From Cyanobium sp. PCC 7001 (GTDB lineage Bacteria; Cyanobacteriota; Cyanobacteriia; PCC-6307; Cyanobiaceae): a DNA stretch of 64,000 nt. Below are positions 17,938 through 26,209 of the stretch, in pieces. The notes under the pieces were generated by a model. The model saw nothing but the letters and a program-made list of their open reading frames with translations. It was not told the origin of the DNA and ran no database searches. The stretch lies in contig NZ_DS990556.1 of the NCBI RefSeq assembly GCF_000155635.1, forward strand, positions 1,282,483 through 1,346,482. Reading direction: 5' to 3'. Both the position numbers and the translations under genes were made by a program. The stretch's first letter is position 1. Each line of letters starts with the position of its first letter.

Positions 17938-20643
17938 TCAGGTTCGGGCAATGCCGTACTCGGGGAGGCGGTAGTGGGGCACGTTCTCGATGGTCTGAGC
18001 GCCGTCGGTGATCGTCCACGTCCTGAGCGGGTGGTTTGGGTTCGTGCGACCGACCACTCGCCATGGGCTAGGCGCACCATCTTCCTTGGCAGCAGCGCGG
18101 CCAGTGGGCGAGGACTCGGGCGTGCCGACCTCGGAAAGCTGGCGTGCCGACCCCGTGCCGACCGTTGGAACGGGCATATCAACTGCGGCGCAAGGGATTT
18201 CGGGGCGTTCCAACCTGTGCCGACCTAATCGCCCTAGTTGTGCGGGAGTACTGGGCTGTGCGTGGTGGTGTGCCGCCGTGTCCTCCACGCCCTTATTTTC
18301 TATTTCCTCCCCTTCTAAAGAAGGTTGGAACGGTTGGAACGGTGCATCAGACCCCGTGACGCCACTGGCTTCTTGGGCGTGCCAACCTCCGTCGGATCGG
18401 TCGGCACGGGTCGGCACGGGCGGCGAGGTCGGCACGGCGCCATCGTCTCCACCATCGACCCTCACGGGCATGTACCCGCTGCCAGGTGGAGCGACGAGCC
18501 CCGAGGGATTGCGGTAACGCCGCCTCTGCTGGACCCAGGCGTACCGGCCCTCATGGGTGCGGAACGTGGAGCCGGTGACGATACGGGTGGTTCGCATCTG
18601 AACGTCTCGGGTGATCCGTTCAAGCCCCAGGTCACTAAAGACCTGTTGGATCAGGACGGCTTGCGCGATGCCGTTCAGCTCGGGGTCAGGCACGCGTTCC
18701 AGCTCGGCGCGAATTGCCGTCTCCCATGGGTCGGAGATCATGGCTCCGGCCGCCCGCTCCTCTGCTTTCCTGCTGGCGGGGTCGGCAATCGGCAGCCAAT
18801 TGTCGAGACCATCCTTAGACCACGAGGCGACCGACTTCCAGATCCGATCACGGTTGGCGGCAATCCATAGCGGGTCGGCTTGATGGACCACTGGCACGAG
18901 CCAAGCGCGACGGTTGCCGGTGTGGTCGTGGAGGACTTCGATTTCGTTGGTGGTGCCGAACAGGACCGAGCGGCGCGGATGATCAGTTGACTGCGTTTCC
19001 CACTTCTCCACGTAGTTGTCGAACCGCCTGGCCACAAAGCCCTTGAACTCGGCTGCTGACCGTGACCTGAGTACGCGGTCGATCTCCTCGATTTCCAGTA
19101 GCCAGACGGAGTTGACGGTGGTGAGGAACTCACGATCCTCCAGTGCCTTGATTTCGGTTCTGGCGGCGGCCATCCCATTTGGCGCCAGGGCGTGAATCGC
19201 CGTGCTCTTCCCTAGGCCTTGAGAACCCTGGAGGATCAGCACCTGATCGTGCTGGTGTCCTGGTTTGATGCCGCGCCGGTAGGCCCCAACGAGGTGGCGG
19301 GCCAGGAGTTCGTGGGAGAGGTGGTCGTCATCGGCGACGCCGAACCGCGAGGCAACCTCCGTCGGGGTGAGCGGCTCAAGGTCGGTCCGCGCTGCCAGGC
19401 CATCGAAGTACGCAGCGACGGGGTTGTAGGGGTTGCTTCGGGCGACGTACTGGAAAGCGCCTCTGACCCGATCACGTGGGGCCTCGATGCCGTGCTGATC
19501 GGCGAGGAACTGGTCGGCTAGTTCAATGCTGAGCATGGCGTTTCCGTCGATCTCGACCTCGCGCCTGAGCTCGTTCCAGCGGACGGTGTAGTGGGCACGG
19601 ATAAGGGCTTGAAGTGCTCGGCGGGCGGATGGATTGGAACGGTTCACCCCCTGAACGGTCGGGGTTCCGCTGGCCCCCCCGTATTGGAGAGTTGGCGCGC
19701 AGGTCTTCGCGGCACCGGCCCGAGGGCTCGAAGCCTTACACCGTCGCGGCTCCCGATAGCCCCCGGCCTTGGCGAGGTAGTGCAGGGTGCGGATCGTTGC
19801 GGACCTTCCTCGGTGCCCCTTGCCAAGGCTGCTCCACTTCTCCAGACACTCGGCCTCGTCGAAGTTCGGCATTTGGCGGGACCACTCCACCCAGACGGAG
19901 AGGAGATCGGGATCGGTGTCGTGGAGCGCCATGCCGGCGCGTAGCCAGTCGCCGTAGGAGGTGTGGGCGGCGGGGTCGATGTGAGCGAGCATCTGCACCG
20001 CCCGCTCGGTGTCCTCAGCGGTGGGCGTTATTGGCTCGGTGTCGGGCAGCTCCTGGACTGCCAATGGCTCAAGTAGCCAGTCCGGAGCGACGGCGAGGCC
20101 TACGTCTTTTGGGTCACCACCTGGCCGCCACCGGTAGCGGCCGGTTTCGGGATGGGTGCCGATGATGACGGCCTGGTGGCGATCCCATCGCAGCTCCCAG
20201 AGGGTTTCGCCGTCATCGTTGCTCCAGGGCCGACGATTGCGGAGTGCTGGCCACCACTCGGGGGGCACTGTGAAGGCACGACCGGAGCGGCCTGGCTTGC
20301 CGCTGGTCCAGGAGAGCGTGGCAGGGAGGTCTTCGACGGTGTGACCGGTGACGGCTTGGAATGACTCACGCCACCCCTCGGCGTCAAGGTCGAGGACGAC
20401 GACACCGGAGGCGGGGCCTGACTTGAGACCCCAAGCGGGCGGCATGAGGTCAAGTTCGGCGGCCTCTTGGGGGGAGAATTCGGAGGCGTCGATACCGCCG
20501 ATTGGGGTTTTGTTGGCATCAACGCGGCATAGGCGAAGGCCGGTAGGAAGGCGTAGGAGGTCACGGCGAAAACGCTCGATACGCGCCAGGCCACCGGGGC
20601 GCTCGATGGTGGGGGAGTTATTGGCGGTAGCTGTGGCGGTCAT
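17938..20643 (-). CDS. Bifunctional prim-pol / VapE-type helicase replication protein
   Basis: A 901-residue initiator-like protein. N-terminal archaeo-eukaryotic prim-pol domain (about 20-195) with the metal-binding pair Asp85/Asp87 in VVVLDLDAEGW. PriCT-like helical module at about 210-295 (WLRAGMALHD, EKWSSLGKG). VapE-type P-loop helicase at about 420-680 with Walker A GSQGLGKST (473-481) and Walker B WLLEIEEID (514-522), followed by GTTNEIEVLHDHTGNRRAW. A disordered Pro/Ser/Thr tail ends the protein. This fusion is typical of phage-inducible islands and satellites, where it primes and unwinds the element's own replication origin. It is encoded just inside the integrase. Confidence 0.9.
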   Translation of the reverse strand: MTATATANNSPTIERPGGLARIERFRRDLLRLPTGLRLCRVDANKTPIGGIDASEFSPQEAAELDLMPPAWGLKSGPASGVVVLDLDAEGWRESFQAVTGHTVEDLPATLSWTSGKPGRSGRAFTVPPEWWPALRNRRPWSNDDGETLWELRWDRHQAVIIGTHPETGRYRWRPGGDPKDVGLAVAPDWLLEPLAVQELPDTEPITPTAEDTERAVQMLAHIDPAAHTSYGDWLRAGMALHDTDPDLLSVWVEWSRQMPNFDEAECLEKWSSLGKGHRGRSATIRTLHYLAKAGGYREPRRCKASSPRAGAAKTCAPTLQYGGASGTPTVQGVNRSNPSARRALQALIRAHYTVRWNELRREVEIDGNAMLSIELADQFLADQHGIEAPRDRVRGAFQYVARSNPYNPVAAYFDGLAARTDLEPLTPTEVASRFGVADDDHLSHELLARHLVGAYRRGIKPGHQHDQVLILQGSQGLGKSTAIHALAPNGMAAARTEIKALEDREFLTTVNSVWLLEIEEIDRVLRSRSAAEFKGFVARRFDNYVEKWETQSTDHPRRSVLFGTTNEIEVLHDHTGNRRAWLVPVVHQADPLWIAANRDRIWKSVASWSKDGLDNWLPIADPASRKAEERAAGAMISDPWETAIRAELERVPDPELNGIAQAVLIQQVFSDLGLERITRDVQMRTTRIVTGSTFRTHEGRYAWVQQRRRYRNPSGLVAPPGSGYMPVRVDGGDDGAVPTSPPVPTRADRSDGGWHAQEASGVTGSDAPFQPFQPSLEGEEIENKGVEDTAAHHHAQPSTPAQLGRLGRHRLERPEIPCAAVDMPVPTVGTGSARQLSEVGTPESSPTGRAAAKEDGAPSPWRVVGRTNPNHPLRTWTITDGAQTIENVPHYRLPEYGIART

Positions 20644-20734
20644 TTGAGGACGTGGGCTGAACCTTCCTCAGATCCCGTCCGTCCGCTAGAGTCCTGTCAT
20701 ACCAGTTCAGGACTTGCTTTCGGGCAGTTTGCGC

Positions 20735-20764
20735 AGGCCTCGGGTTCCCAGCCCGAGGCCTTTT
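20735..20764 (+). terminator. Strong hairpin with T-run, oriented on the plus strand
   Basis: GGCCTCGGG (20736-20744) and CCCGAGGCC (20752-20760) form a perfect 9-bp stem with a 7-nt loop, extended by an A-T pair and followed by TTTT. The T-run is on the plus strand, while both flanking genes are on the minus strand. It would therefore end a plus-strand transcript that matches no annotated gene. Confidence 0.6.
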
Positions 20765-20827
20765 GCGTTGAGGGAGTATGTGGGTCCAGCCTATAGGGAA
20801 ACTGGGCGGAAGTAAGCGACTTTTGAG

Positions 20828-22405
20828 CTAGTCAGGCGGCATACTTTTAATCGGCCGGGAAACAAGGAATTTAGCAATATTGATGGCTTGGTTTTCTTGG
20901 CTACTGGTGTTATTTGGTGGCGCACCGCCAATGGACTCCACTAGTAGCCCACTGGTGAAGTAGCCAGCCTCGCTGTCCTTCCGCGCCCTTGCCTCCACCG
21001 GCGTCTCCATCGACCCGAGGTAGCCATCGACGCCGAGGCGCTGAAACTCAAACCGCTCTGCATGGCAGCCGGAGACAAAGAACTGGAGCCCGTATTTCAA
21101 CGCCACCGCTCGCAGCTCCTGGTCACTGATCCGCCAATCCGCCCACCCCGGCGCCGCCCACTGGGACGCCAGCCTTAGGACCTCGCTGGTGATGGCCTCC
21201 TGCCGTTGCTCTGAGGACCGATGGAGCGTCTCCTCCAGCCTGGCGACCTCCTCCCGCACCTCTTCGGCCTGGCGTCTGGCGCGGGGCGTACCCAGCCGCT
21301 CAAACGCGACGGCCTCCTCCCGTAACTTCACCAGCTCCACGGGTTCGGGCAGCTCGTGGGGCACGGCCTGATCAGCGATCTGCACGGCTGCCAGCCCAAT
21401 GGCGCGTCGGATCAGGTTTGGGACCTTGGCGTGGTCGAGGTGGTTGCGGTGGCCTACGGGGCACCCGGCACCGCGTATCTGCCGACAGATGACGAGCACG
21501 ACACCATTAGGGCGCCGCTTGAGGTGCATCCGCCGCCCGCAAGCCTCACAGACGAAAAGGCCAGTGCCGAGCCGCTCCCGAGAGGCCTTGCGTTGAGCGC
21601 CGCCATTGGTGCGGTTCGACTGGCGCAGCGCGGCAATCGCCTCCCACTCATGCGACTCCACTAGTGGTGGGTGCTGCCCCCAGATGATCTCCGGGTTCGG
21701 GGTCCTCAATCCATAGACCACCGCCCCACGGAGGTTCGGGCTCGTGATCCATCTGGCAAAGGCCGAAATACCCCACGGCTTGCCGTCTAGCTCGTACCGC
21801 TTCCGTCGTGCTGCCGTTGAGCTGCCCGTGGCGAGATAGGTCTCAATCACAGCGCGGGCTTTGTCCCAAGATTCGGGATCGGGCACGAGGCGGCCCTCCT
21901 TGGCGAGGTAGCCCCATGGCGGCCGACCGTGATGCTTGCCCTGCTCGCGTTGGTGCGCCAGAGCGTTCCGCACCCGCCGGGAAAGCATCTGGGTTTCGTG
22001 TTGGGCGAAGGCCCCGAGGATCTGCGCCTGTAGGCAACTCGATGGATCGGCCGGGTCGATGGCCGCCTCATCCAAGAACCGGAAGGCGACGCCGTACTGA
22101 TCGATCAGCTCCCACAAGGCGGCGGCCTCGCTTCGGGTGCGCTGGAGCCGGTCCTGACGAATCGCCCATATCTCGCTGACCTCACCACGACGGGCACGGT
22201 CGAAGAGCTGGCGGAGCTTTGTCTGGCGGCCCTTGGAGGCGGAGGCGACCTCGACCACCACCCTTTCGCGTGGGATGCCTGCCGAAATCAGCCGAGCCAC
22301 CTGGCTGTCGATGGAGACGCCGCTGGTCTGCTCTTCGGTTGAGACGCGGGCATAAGCCCAGGCCTCGGGGGAGGAGCTGACGAGCCGAGCGGGCATCCTT
22401 GACAT
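20828..22405 (-). CDS. Large serine recombinase (integrase/excisionase of the comEC element)
   Basis: 525 residues. N-terminal resolvase catalytic domain with the nucleophile Ser22 in YARVSTEEQ and the conserved IRQDRLQRTRSEA. Recombinase domain around 160-265 (GRPPWGYLAKEG, NLRGAVVYG). A zinc ribbon holds C286, C289, C307 and C315, followed by a long coiled-coil stretch (about 345-400). Same architecture as phage large serine integrases and cyanobacterial XisF-type excision enzymes. The start codon lies 25 bp from the crossover dinucleotide, the usual placement next to attP. Integration alone needs only this protein; excision would normally need a directionality factor, which I could not identify. 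Confidence 0.93.
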   Translation of the reverse strand: MSRMPARLVSSSPEAWAYARVSTEEQTSGVSIDSQVARLISAGIPRERVVVEVASASKGRQTKLRQLFDRARRGEVSEIWAIRQDRLQRTRSEAAALWELIDQYGVAFRFLDEAAIDPADPSSCLQAQILGAFAQHETQMLSRRVRNALAHQREQGKHHGRPPWGYLAKEGRLVPDPESWDKARAVIETYLATGSSTAARRKRYELDGKPWGISAFARWITSPNLRGAVVYGLRTPNPEIIWGQHPPLVESHEWEAIAALRQSNRTNGGAQRKASRERLGTGLFVCEACGRRMHLKRRPNGVVLVICRQIRGAGCPVGHRNHLDHAKVPNLIRRAIGLAAVQIADQAVPHELPEPVELVKLREEAVAFERLGTPRARRQAEEVREEVARLEETLHRSSEQRQEAITSEVLRLASQWAAPGWADWRISDQELRAVALKYGLQFFVSGCHAERFEFQRLGVDGYLGSMETPVEARARKDSEAGYFTSGLLVESIGGAPPNNTSSQENQAINIAKFLVSRPIKSMPPD

Positions 22406-22409
22406 CGGC

Positions 22410-22449
22410 CTTGCTTAACGTCAATACTACACTGAGGTGAAAGCCCGAA
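22410..22449. other. attR: right junction of the comEC element
   Basis: The element side carries CTTGCTTAACG (22410-22420), then 8 bp, then the core AC (22429-22430). The chromosomal comEC side follows from 22431. The arm matches the inverse of the left arm CGTCAAGCAAG at 10 of 11 positions with the same 8-bp spacing. The two element ends joined make a symmetrical attP-like site. Confidence 0.85.
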
Positions 22450-23123
22450 GCGGCCAGGGCATGGGAGAGCCCTGCCGCCCGGAACGCCTGCCGCACCGTG
22501 TCGGGCAGCGGCACCCGGGCACTGCCGAGCACCAGGGCGGCCAGCACGCCGCCGCGTTCCGGCCCGGCCGCCTCCACCAGCCGCTGGGCCAGGGCCCGGC
22601 GCAGATCCGCCACCGGGGTGGGAGGTCGGCTGAGCACCGTGAGCTGCTCCACCTGGAGCTGGGTGGCGGCACCGACACGCCGCAGCCGTTCCGCCGGTCC
22701 GGCCAGCAGGGGATGGGGAGCCGGCTGGGGTTGGCGCAGGCGGCCCTGCACCGCCAGCCGCCAGCCGTCCTGCAGCGGTTCGCAGGCGGGGAGCCGCAAC
22801 TCGGTGCGCCCCACCGGCAGCTGCAGCAGGGCTCGACACTGACCGCCGCCCGCCGGCTGGGCATCACTGAGCAGGCGGCCCCGTAGCAGAACCACCTCCC
22901 CGCTGCCGCCGCCCGCAGGCGCCAGGCCCCAGACGGGATCACCGGCCGCGGGCGGCGACGGCAACGCCACCAGCCCCACGGCCCGCAGCAGCACCAGGAG
23001 CACCAGGGCACCCCACACCAGCCGCCGGATCCAGGCGCTCCGCTGCAGCGGGGTGGTACCCGGAGGCGCAGGAGTGACCGCCATCGCGCGGGGCAGGAGC
23101 ACAGGTGCCTGCAGCGTTGCCAC
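22431..23123 (-). pseudogene. comEC: comEC 5' part (N-terminal 231 residues), cut off by an inserted element
   Basis: N-terminal third of ComEC. A membrane helix (LVWGALVLLVLLRAVGLVAL) comes first, then the DUF4131/OB-like region (GEVVLLRGRLLSDAQ, GWRLAVQGRLRQP). The start of the Competence domain follows, with GLSHALAASGFHLS, where the insertion falls after Ser231. The present frame continues through the junction into the element to a stop at 22182, adding a tail unrelated to ComEC that overlaps the integrase gene in another frame. Start: ATG at 23123; an ATG 13 codons later (MAVTPAPPG) is also possible. It lies downstream of glyQ and a small gene on the same strand, so it is probably still transcribed. 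Confidence 0.93.
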
Positions 23124-23139
23124 GCGGCGCAGCGAGGCT

Positions 23140-23328
23140 CTAGCCCGGCAACTGGAGCAGCAGCTCGCAGAGCTGGGCGCTGGGCAGGTCCTGCTGCAGC
23201 CAGGGCTCCACCAGGGCCGCCAGGGGGCGCAGCCGGCAGGGCCAGATCCGCCGTTCGCTCAGCCGTCCCAGCTGAAAACTGCCCAGCAGCAGCACCAGCA
23301 ACAGCAGGCGCAGCCGCAGCGGCTTCAT
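23140..23328 (-). CDS. Small membrane-anchored protein between glyQ and comEC
   Basis: 62 residues: [20 protein letters not shown] is a signal peptide or membrane anchor. A short Leu-rich domain with two cysteines follows ([20 protein letters not shown]). The ATG overlaps the glyQ stop as ATGA, which supports it as a translated, coupled gene. Function unknown. The next gene in the operon is the broken comEC, 16 bp on. Confidence 0.6.
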   Translation of the reverse strand: MKPLRLRLLLLVLLLGSFQLGRLSERRIWPCRLRPLAALVEPWLQQDLPSAQLCELLLQLPG

Positions 23329-24227
23329 GCCGCCAGAGCAGGGCTGGCAGCTGGCGCAGCGTCCGGCAACAGCGGAAAGCCGAGGGCCTCCCGCTCCGCC
23401 AGCCAGGCCTCCGCCACCTGGCGGGCCAGGGCGCGGATGCGGGCGATGGTGGCGGTGCGCTCCGTCACCGAGATCACGCCGCGGGCCTCCAGCAGGTTGA
23501 AGGTGTGGCTGCACTTGAGCACGAAATCGAGGGCCGGGGCGGGCAGACCCCTGGCCACCAGGTCGGCCGCCTCCGCCTCGTAGAGGCCGAACAGCTGCTG
23601 CAGCCGCTCGGGGCTGGAGGCCTCGAAGTTGTAGGTGCACTGCCCCTTCTCGAAGGGCAGCCAGATGTCGCCGTAGCTGCGGCTGCCGTTCCAGGCCAGG
23701 TCCCAGATGCTCTCCACGTCCTGCAGGTACATCGCCAGACGCTCGAGGCCGTAGGTGATCTCGATCGACACGGGCCGGCAGTCGAGACCGCCGCACTGCT
23801 GGAAGTAGGTGAACTGGGTCACCTCCATGCCGTCGAGCCACACCTCCCAGCCCACCCCCCAGGCGCCGAGGGTGGGGGATTCCCAGTTGTCCTCCACGAA
23901 GCGGATGTCGTGGTCGGCGGCGCGGATGCCGAGGGCTTCCAGCGAAGCCAGGTAGGTCTCCTGGATCGCGTCGGGCGAGGGCTTGATCAGCACCTGGTAC
24001 TGGAAATAGTGCTGGGCCCGGTTGGGATTGTCGCCATAGCGGCCGTCGGTGGGGCGGCGGCAGGGCTCGGGGTAGGCCACGGCCCAGGGTTCGGGCCCGA
24101 TCGCCCGCAGCACCGTGTGGGGGCTCATGGTGCCGGCCCCCTTCTCCGTGTCGTAGGGCTGCAGGATCAGGCAGCCCTGCTCAGCCCAGAAGCGGTTGAG
24201 GGTGCCGATGATGTCCTGGAAATGCAT
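23325..24227 (-). CDS. glyQ: Glycyl-tRNA synthetase alpha subunit
   Basis: Catalytic subunit of the heterotetrameric bacterial GlyRS, charging tRNA-Gly. It begins [20 protein letters not shown], and hallmark stretches include [31 protein letters not shown] [20 protein letters not shown], and [20 protein letters not shown]. The 300 residues match the family. The ATG at 24227 replaces the longer frame to 24344, which would add 39 residues not found in the family. The beta subunit glyS is not in the window; in cyanobacteria the two are usually unlinked. Confidence 0.96.
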   Translation of the reverse strand: MHFQDIIGTLNRFWAEQGCLILQPYDTEKGAGTMSPHTVLRAIGPEPWAVAYPEPCRRPTDGRYGDNPNRAQHYFQYQVLIKPSPDAIQETYLASLEALGIRAADHDIRFVEDNWESPTLGAWGVGWEVWLDGMEVTQFTYFQQCGGLDCRPVSIEITYGLERLAMYLQDVESIWDLAWNGSRSYGDIWLPFEKGQCTYNFEASSPERLQQLFGLYEAEAADLVARGLPAPALDFVLKCSHTFNLLEARGVISVTERTATIARIRALARQVAEAWLAEREALGFPLLPDAAPAASPALAA

Positions 24228-24279
24228 CGCGGGATGCCCGGGGAGGGGTGTGGGGCGGAGGTGCCGCTCCAAGGTTCCC

Positions 24280-25053
24280 ATGCACCGGGATCCCGTTGAC
24301 AACGCCGACGCCGGAACGGGAGAGTGGTGCTGTGAGGGCTCCAAAGACTTGAAATTTGTTGTCGGAACCCATCACAAGACCGGCTCCAAGTTTTTCAGCC
24401 AATCCCTCAAGACCCTCAGGCAGAACAGCGGGCTGAGGATCTGGTTCGACACCAGGCAGAAGAAGAAACTGCAGCCTCCGCAGCGCTGGGACTGCTATTT
24501 CCAGAACCACTGCAACTGGCGCATCGACCTGGAGAGCACCAGCTTCCGGGGCATCCACAGCACGCGCAACCCCGCGGCCCTGATCCTCTCGGCGGTGCGG
24601 TATCACCTGCGCACCGATGAGAAGTGGGCCCACAGGAAGCAGGAGGAGTTCGGCGGGCGCACCTATGCCGAAACCCTGCAAGCCCTGCCGGAGCTGGACG
24701 ACCGGATCATCTTCGAGATCGATCACGTGGCAGGCCGCACCATCCGCAACATGCTCGCGGTGTATGAAGATCCACGGTTTCTGCATGTGGATCTCGACCG
24801 CATCTCCCGCGACGAGACCATGGCCGATCTGCGGGCCTGTTTTGACTTCTGCGGCCTGGAGCGCTGGTTTGACCTGGACACCTGGCTGGCCTCCTGCCGG
24901 CCCCACTGCCTCTGGAGCATGAACACCCTGCCCAGCCATGTGACGGCGGCCCGGCAGGATCGCACCACCCTGCTGGAGTCGTTCGGTCCGCGCGCCCGGG
25001 ACCACTTCCGCAGCCAGTTCGGCGACCTGCTGTTCAACCTGGTCTTTGCCTGA
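24280..25053 (+). CDS. Sulfotransferase-like protein
   Basis: 257 residues from the ATG at 24280, divergent from glyQ across 52 bp. Near the N-terminus [20 protein letters not shown] matches the PAPS-binding 5'-phosphosulfate loop. A second phosphate-binding stretch is [19 protein letters not shown] (3'-phosphate motif R-x7-S). These fit the sulfotransferase P-loop fold. The acceptor substrate is unknown; candidates include cell-surface polysaccharide or lipid. An upstream start is unlikely because the longer frame overlaps glyQ. Confidence 0.78.
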   Translation: MHRDPVDNADAGTGEWCCEGSKDLKFVVGTHHKTGSKFFSQSLKTLRQNSGLRIWFDTRQKKKLQPPQRWDCYFQNHCNWRIDLESTSFRGIHSTRNPAALILSAVRYHLRTDEKWAHRKQEEFGGRTYAETLQALPELDDRIIFEIDHVAGRTIRNMLAVYEDPRFLHVDLDRISRDETMADLRACFDFCGLERWFDLDTWLASCRPHCLWSMNTLPSHVTAARQDRTTLLESFGPRARDHFRSQFGDLLFNLVFA

Positions 25054-25059
25054 GGGGCG

Positions 25060-25782
25060 TCAGGCCTGCAGCTCCAGCAGGCCCATCAGCCCGCCGGCCA
25101 GGGGGCGGTGGCGCGCCTGGCGGAACCCCAGCTCCAGCGCCTGCTCCACCAGGGCCGCACCCGTGGGGAAGCGCTCCAGGCTGGCCTCCAGGTAGGCGTA
25201 GTGCTCCCGCAGCCCCGCCAGGGTGGCGGCCGGCACCACCACGCCCCGCAGGCAGAGGCGCTGCACCCGGGCGGTGATCCGGCCCTGCAGCTTGGTGGCA
25301 TCAGCGCGGTTGAAATCGAGCACGGCGGCGCGCCCCCCGGGCCGCAGCAGGCGCAGCACCTCGGCCAGGCCGGCCCCCGGATCGGCGAGGTTGCGCAGGC
25401 CGTAGGCCATCGTCACCCCGTGGGCCATCCCGGCATCGAGGCCGGTGGCGAGGGCATCGGCCTGCAGCCACTGGAGCGGCAGCCAGGGCTGGAGAGCCGC
25501 CCTCGCGGCCGCCAGGCGCAGGGGCGCAGCGGCGGCGTCGAGGCCGATCACGCGGCCACCCGGCCTGACCGCGGCCGCCATCACCAGGGCCAGATCGCCG
25601 GTGCCGCAGCAGAGGTCCAGCAGGATCTGTCCCGGCCGCGGCCGCAGCCAGGCGATGGCCTGGCGCTTCCAGAGGCGGTGCTGCCCCAGGCTGAGCAGGT
25701 CGTTGAGAAGGTCGTAGCGCGGGGCGATCTGCTCGAAGAGGTCCTGAACCTGGCGCGGATCGCCCGGCCTAAAGCTGCCCAT
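25060..25782 (-). CDS. menG: Demethylphylloquinone/demethylmenaquinone methyltransferase (UbiE family)
   Basis: Class I SAM methyltransferase that in cyanobacteria performs the C-methylation in phylloquinone (vitamin K1) synthesis for photosystem I. Motif I is LLDLCCGTGDLAL; the family signature YDLLNDLLSLGQHRLWKR is near the N-terminus, and MAYGLRNLADP and LRPGGRAAVLDF follow. 240 residues from MGSFRPGDPRQV at 25782; the upstream frame adds an unlikely Cys-rich extension. Its start overlaps the end of the upstream membrane protein by 14 bp. Confidence 0.92.
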   Translation of the reverse strand: MGSFRPGDPRQVQDLFEQIAPRYDLLNDLLSLGQHRLWKRQAIAWLRPRPGQILLDLCCGTGDLALVMAAAVRPGGRVIGLDAAAAPLRLAAARAALQPWLPLQWLQADALATGLDAGMAHGVTMAYGLRNLADPGAGLAEVLRLLRPGGRAAVLDFNRADATKLQGRITARVQRLCLRGVVVPAATLAGLREHYAYLEASLERFPTGAALVEQALELGFRQARHRPLAGGLMGLLELQA

Positions 25783-26098
25783 CCCAGGGGAGCACGAGCG
25801 AATCGGGCAGCATCTCAGGCAGCGACACCGCATCGAGACTCACGCCCCCCCTGGGCATGGCCTCCGGAGCCATCACCTGCAAGCGCACCGGCGCCGTGAA
25901 GGTGATCACCATCACGGTGGCGAGGCCCACGGCCGCCGAGCACACCATGCAGCCGGCCAGCATCAGGGAGAACTCCTGCCGGTCGTTGGCGGCCTGCATG
26001 AGCTGCAGGGCCCAGGCCACCAGCGCCACCACGGCAAACACCATCAGCAGGGCCAGGCCCCGGGCCAGGGTGGGAGGCAGGGAATGGAAGACGTTCAA
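25769..26098 (-). CDS. Small two-TM membrane protein
   Basis: About 109 residues if started at the TTG 26098 (NVFHSLPPTLARGLALL). Two membrane helices (LLMVFAVVALVAWALQLMQ and LMLAGCMVCSAAVGLATVMVITF) are followed by a short hydrophilic tail. The open frame reaches 26203, but the extra N-terminus is Ser/Arg-rich and not protein-like, so the start is uncertain. It overlaps menG by 14 bp and is probably translationally coupled to it. Function unknown. Confidence 0.6.
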   Translation of the reverse strand: MNVFHSLPPTLARGLALLMVFAVVALVAWALQLMQAANDRQEFSLMLAGCMVCSAAVGLATVMVITFTAPVRLQVMAPEAMPRGGVSLDAVSLPEMLPDSLVLPWDGQL

Positions 26099-26209
26099 CG
26101 CGGTGACCGATCCGGGGACAGTCCTGCAACCGGAGGACCCACCTCTACGGTAACGACTCGTTATGACGGAACGTGAAGGACTCCGGTCCGAATGCCCCGG
26201 CACGGCAGG

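Larger units (their letters stand above)
9559..21667. repeat. Five dispersed copies of CACTAGTGGAG within the element
   Basis: Exact on the plus strand at 9559-9569 and 13965-13975. One mismatch at 9860-9870 (final base A). Exact on the minus strand at 21657-21667; one mismatch on the minus strand at 20937-20947 (TACTAGTGGAG). The core CCACTAGTGG is a palindrome extended asymmetrically by AG. The three left copies point right and the two right copies point left. Copies lie inside different genes and in more than one codon frame. I noticed no further copy in the flanking chromosome. Confidence 0.6.
6641..22430. mobile_element. 15,790-bp phage-satellite-like integrative element in comEC
   Basis: Bounded by a 2-bp AC core (6639-6640 and 22429-22430) inside comEC. 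It encodes a large serine integrase at its right end, a prim-pol/VapE replication protein, a DUF4236 membrane protein and an HTH protein that may be a small terminase. It also encodes a tyrosine recombinase, a large terminase heading a five-gene overlapping operon, three unknown plus-strand genes, a SLATT membrane protein and two smaller unknown genes. No portal, capsid, protease or tail gene is recognisable. Terminase plus primase-helicase plus integrase at about 16 kb matches phage satellites or reduced prophages. Several genes (7.1-7.7, 10.2-11.1, 16.0-17.4 kb) are visibly AT-richer than the host. Confidence 0.88.

Noticed and set aside
6649..22424. CGTCAA shared by both ends as the recombination core
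   Set aside because: Joining there shifts the comEC frame and creates a stop. It is instead part of the inverted attP arms; only the AC core restores the gene.
22182..22430. Continuation of the comEC 5' frame inside the element as a real fused domain
   Set aside because: It is antiparallel-free read-through overlapping the integrase in another frame, with Arg/Gly/Pro-rich composition; no domain is visible.
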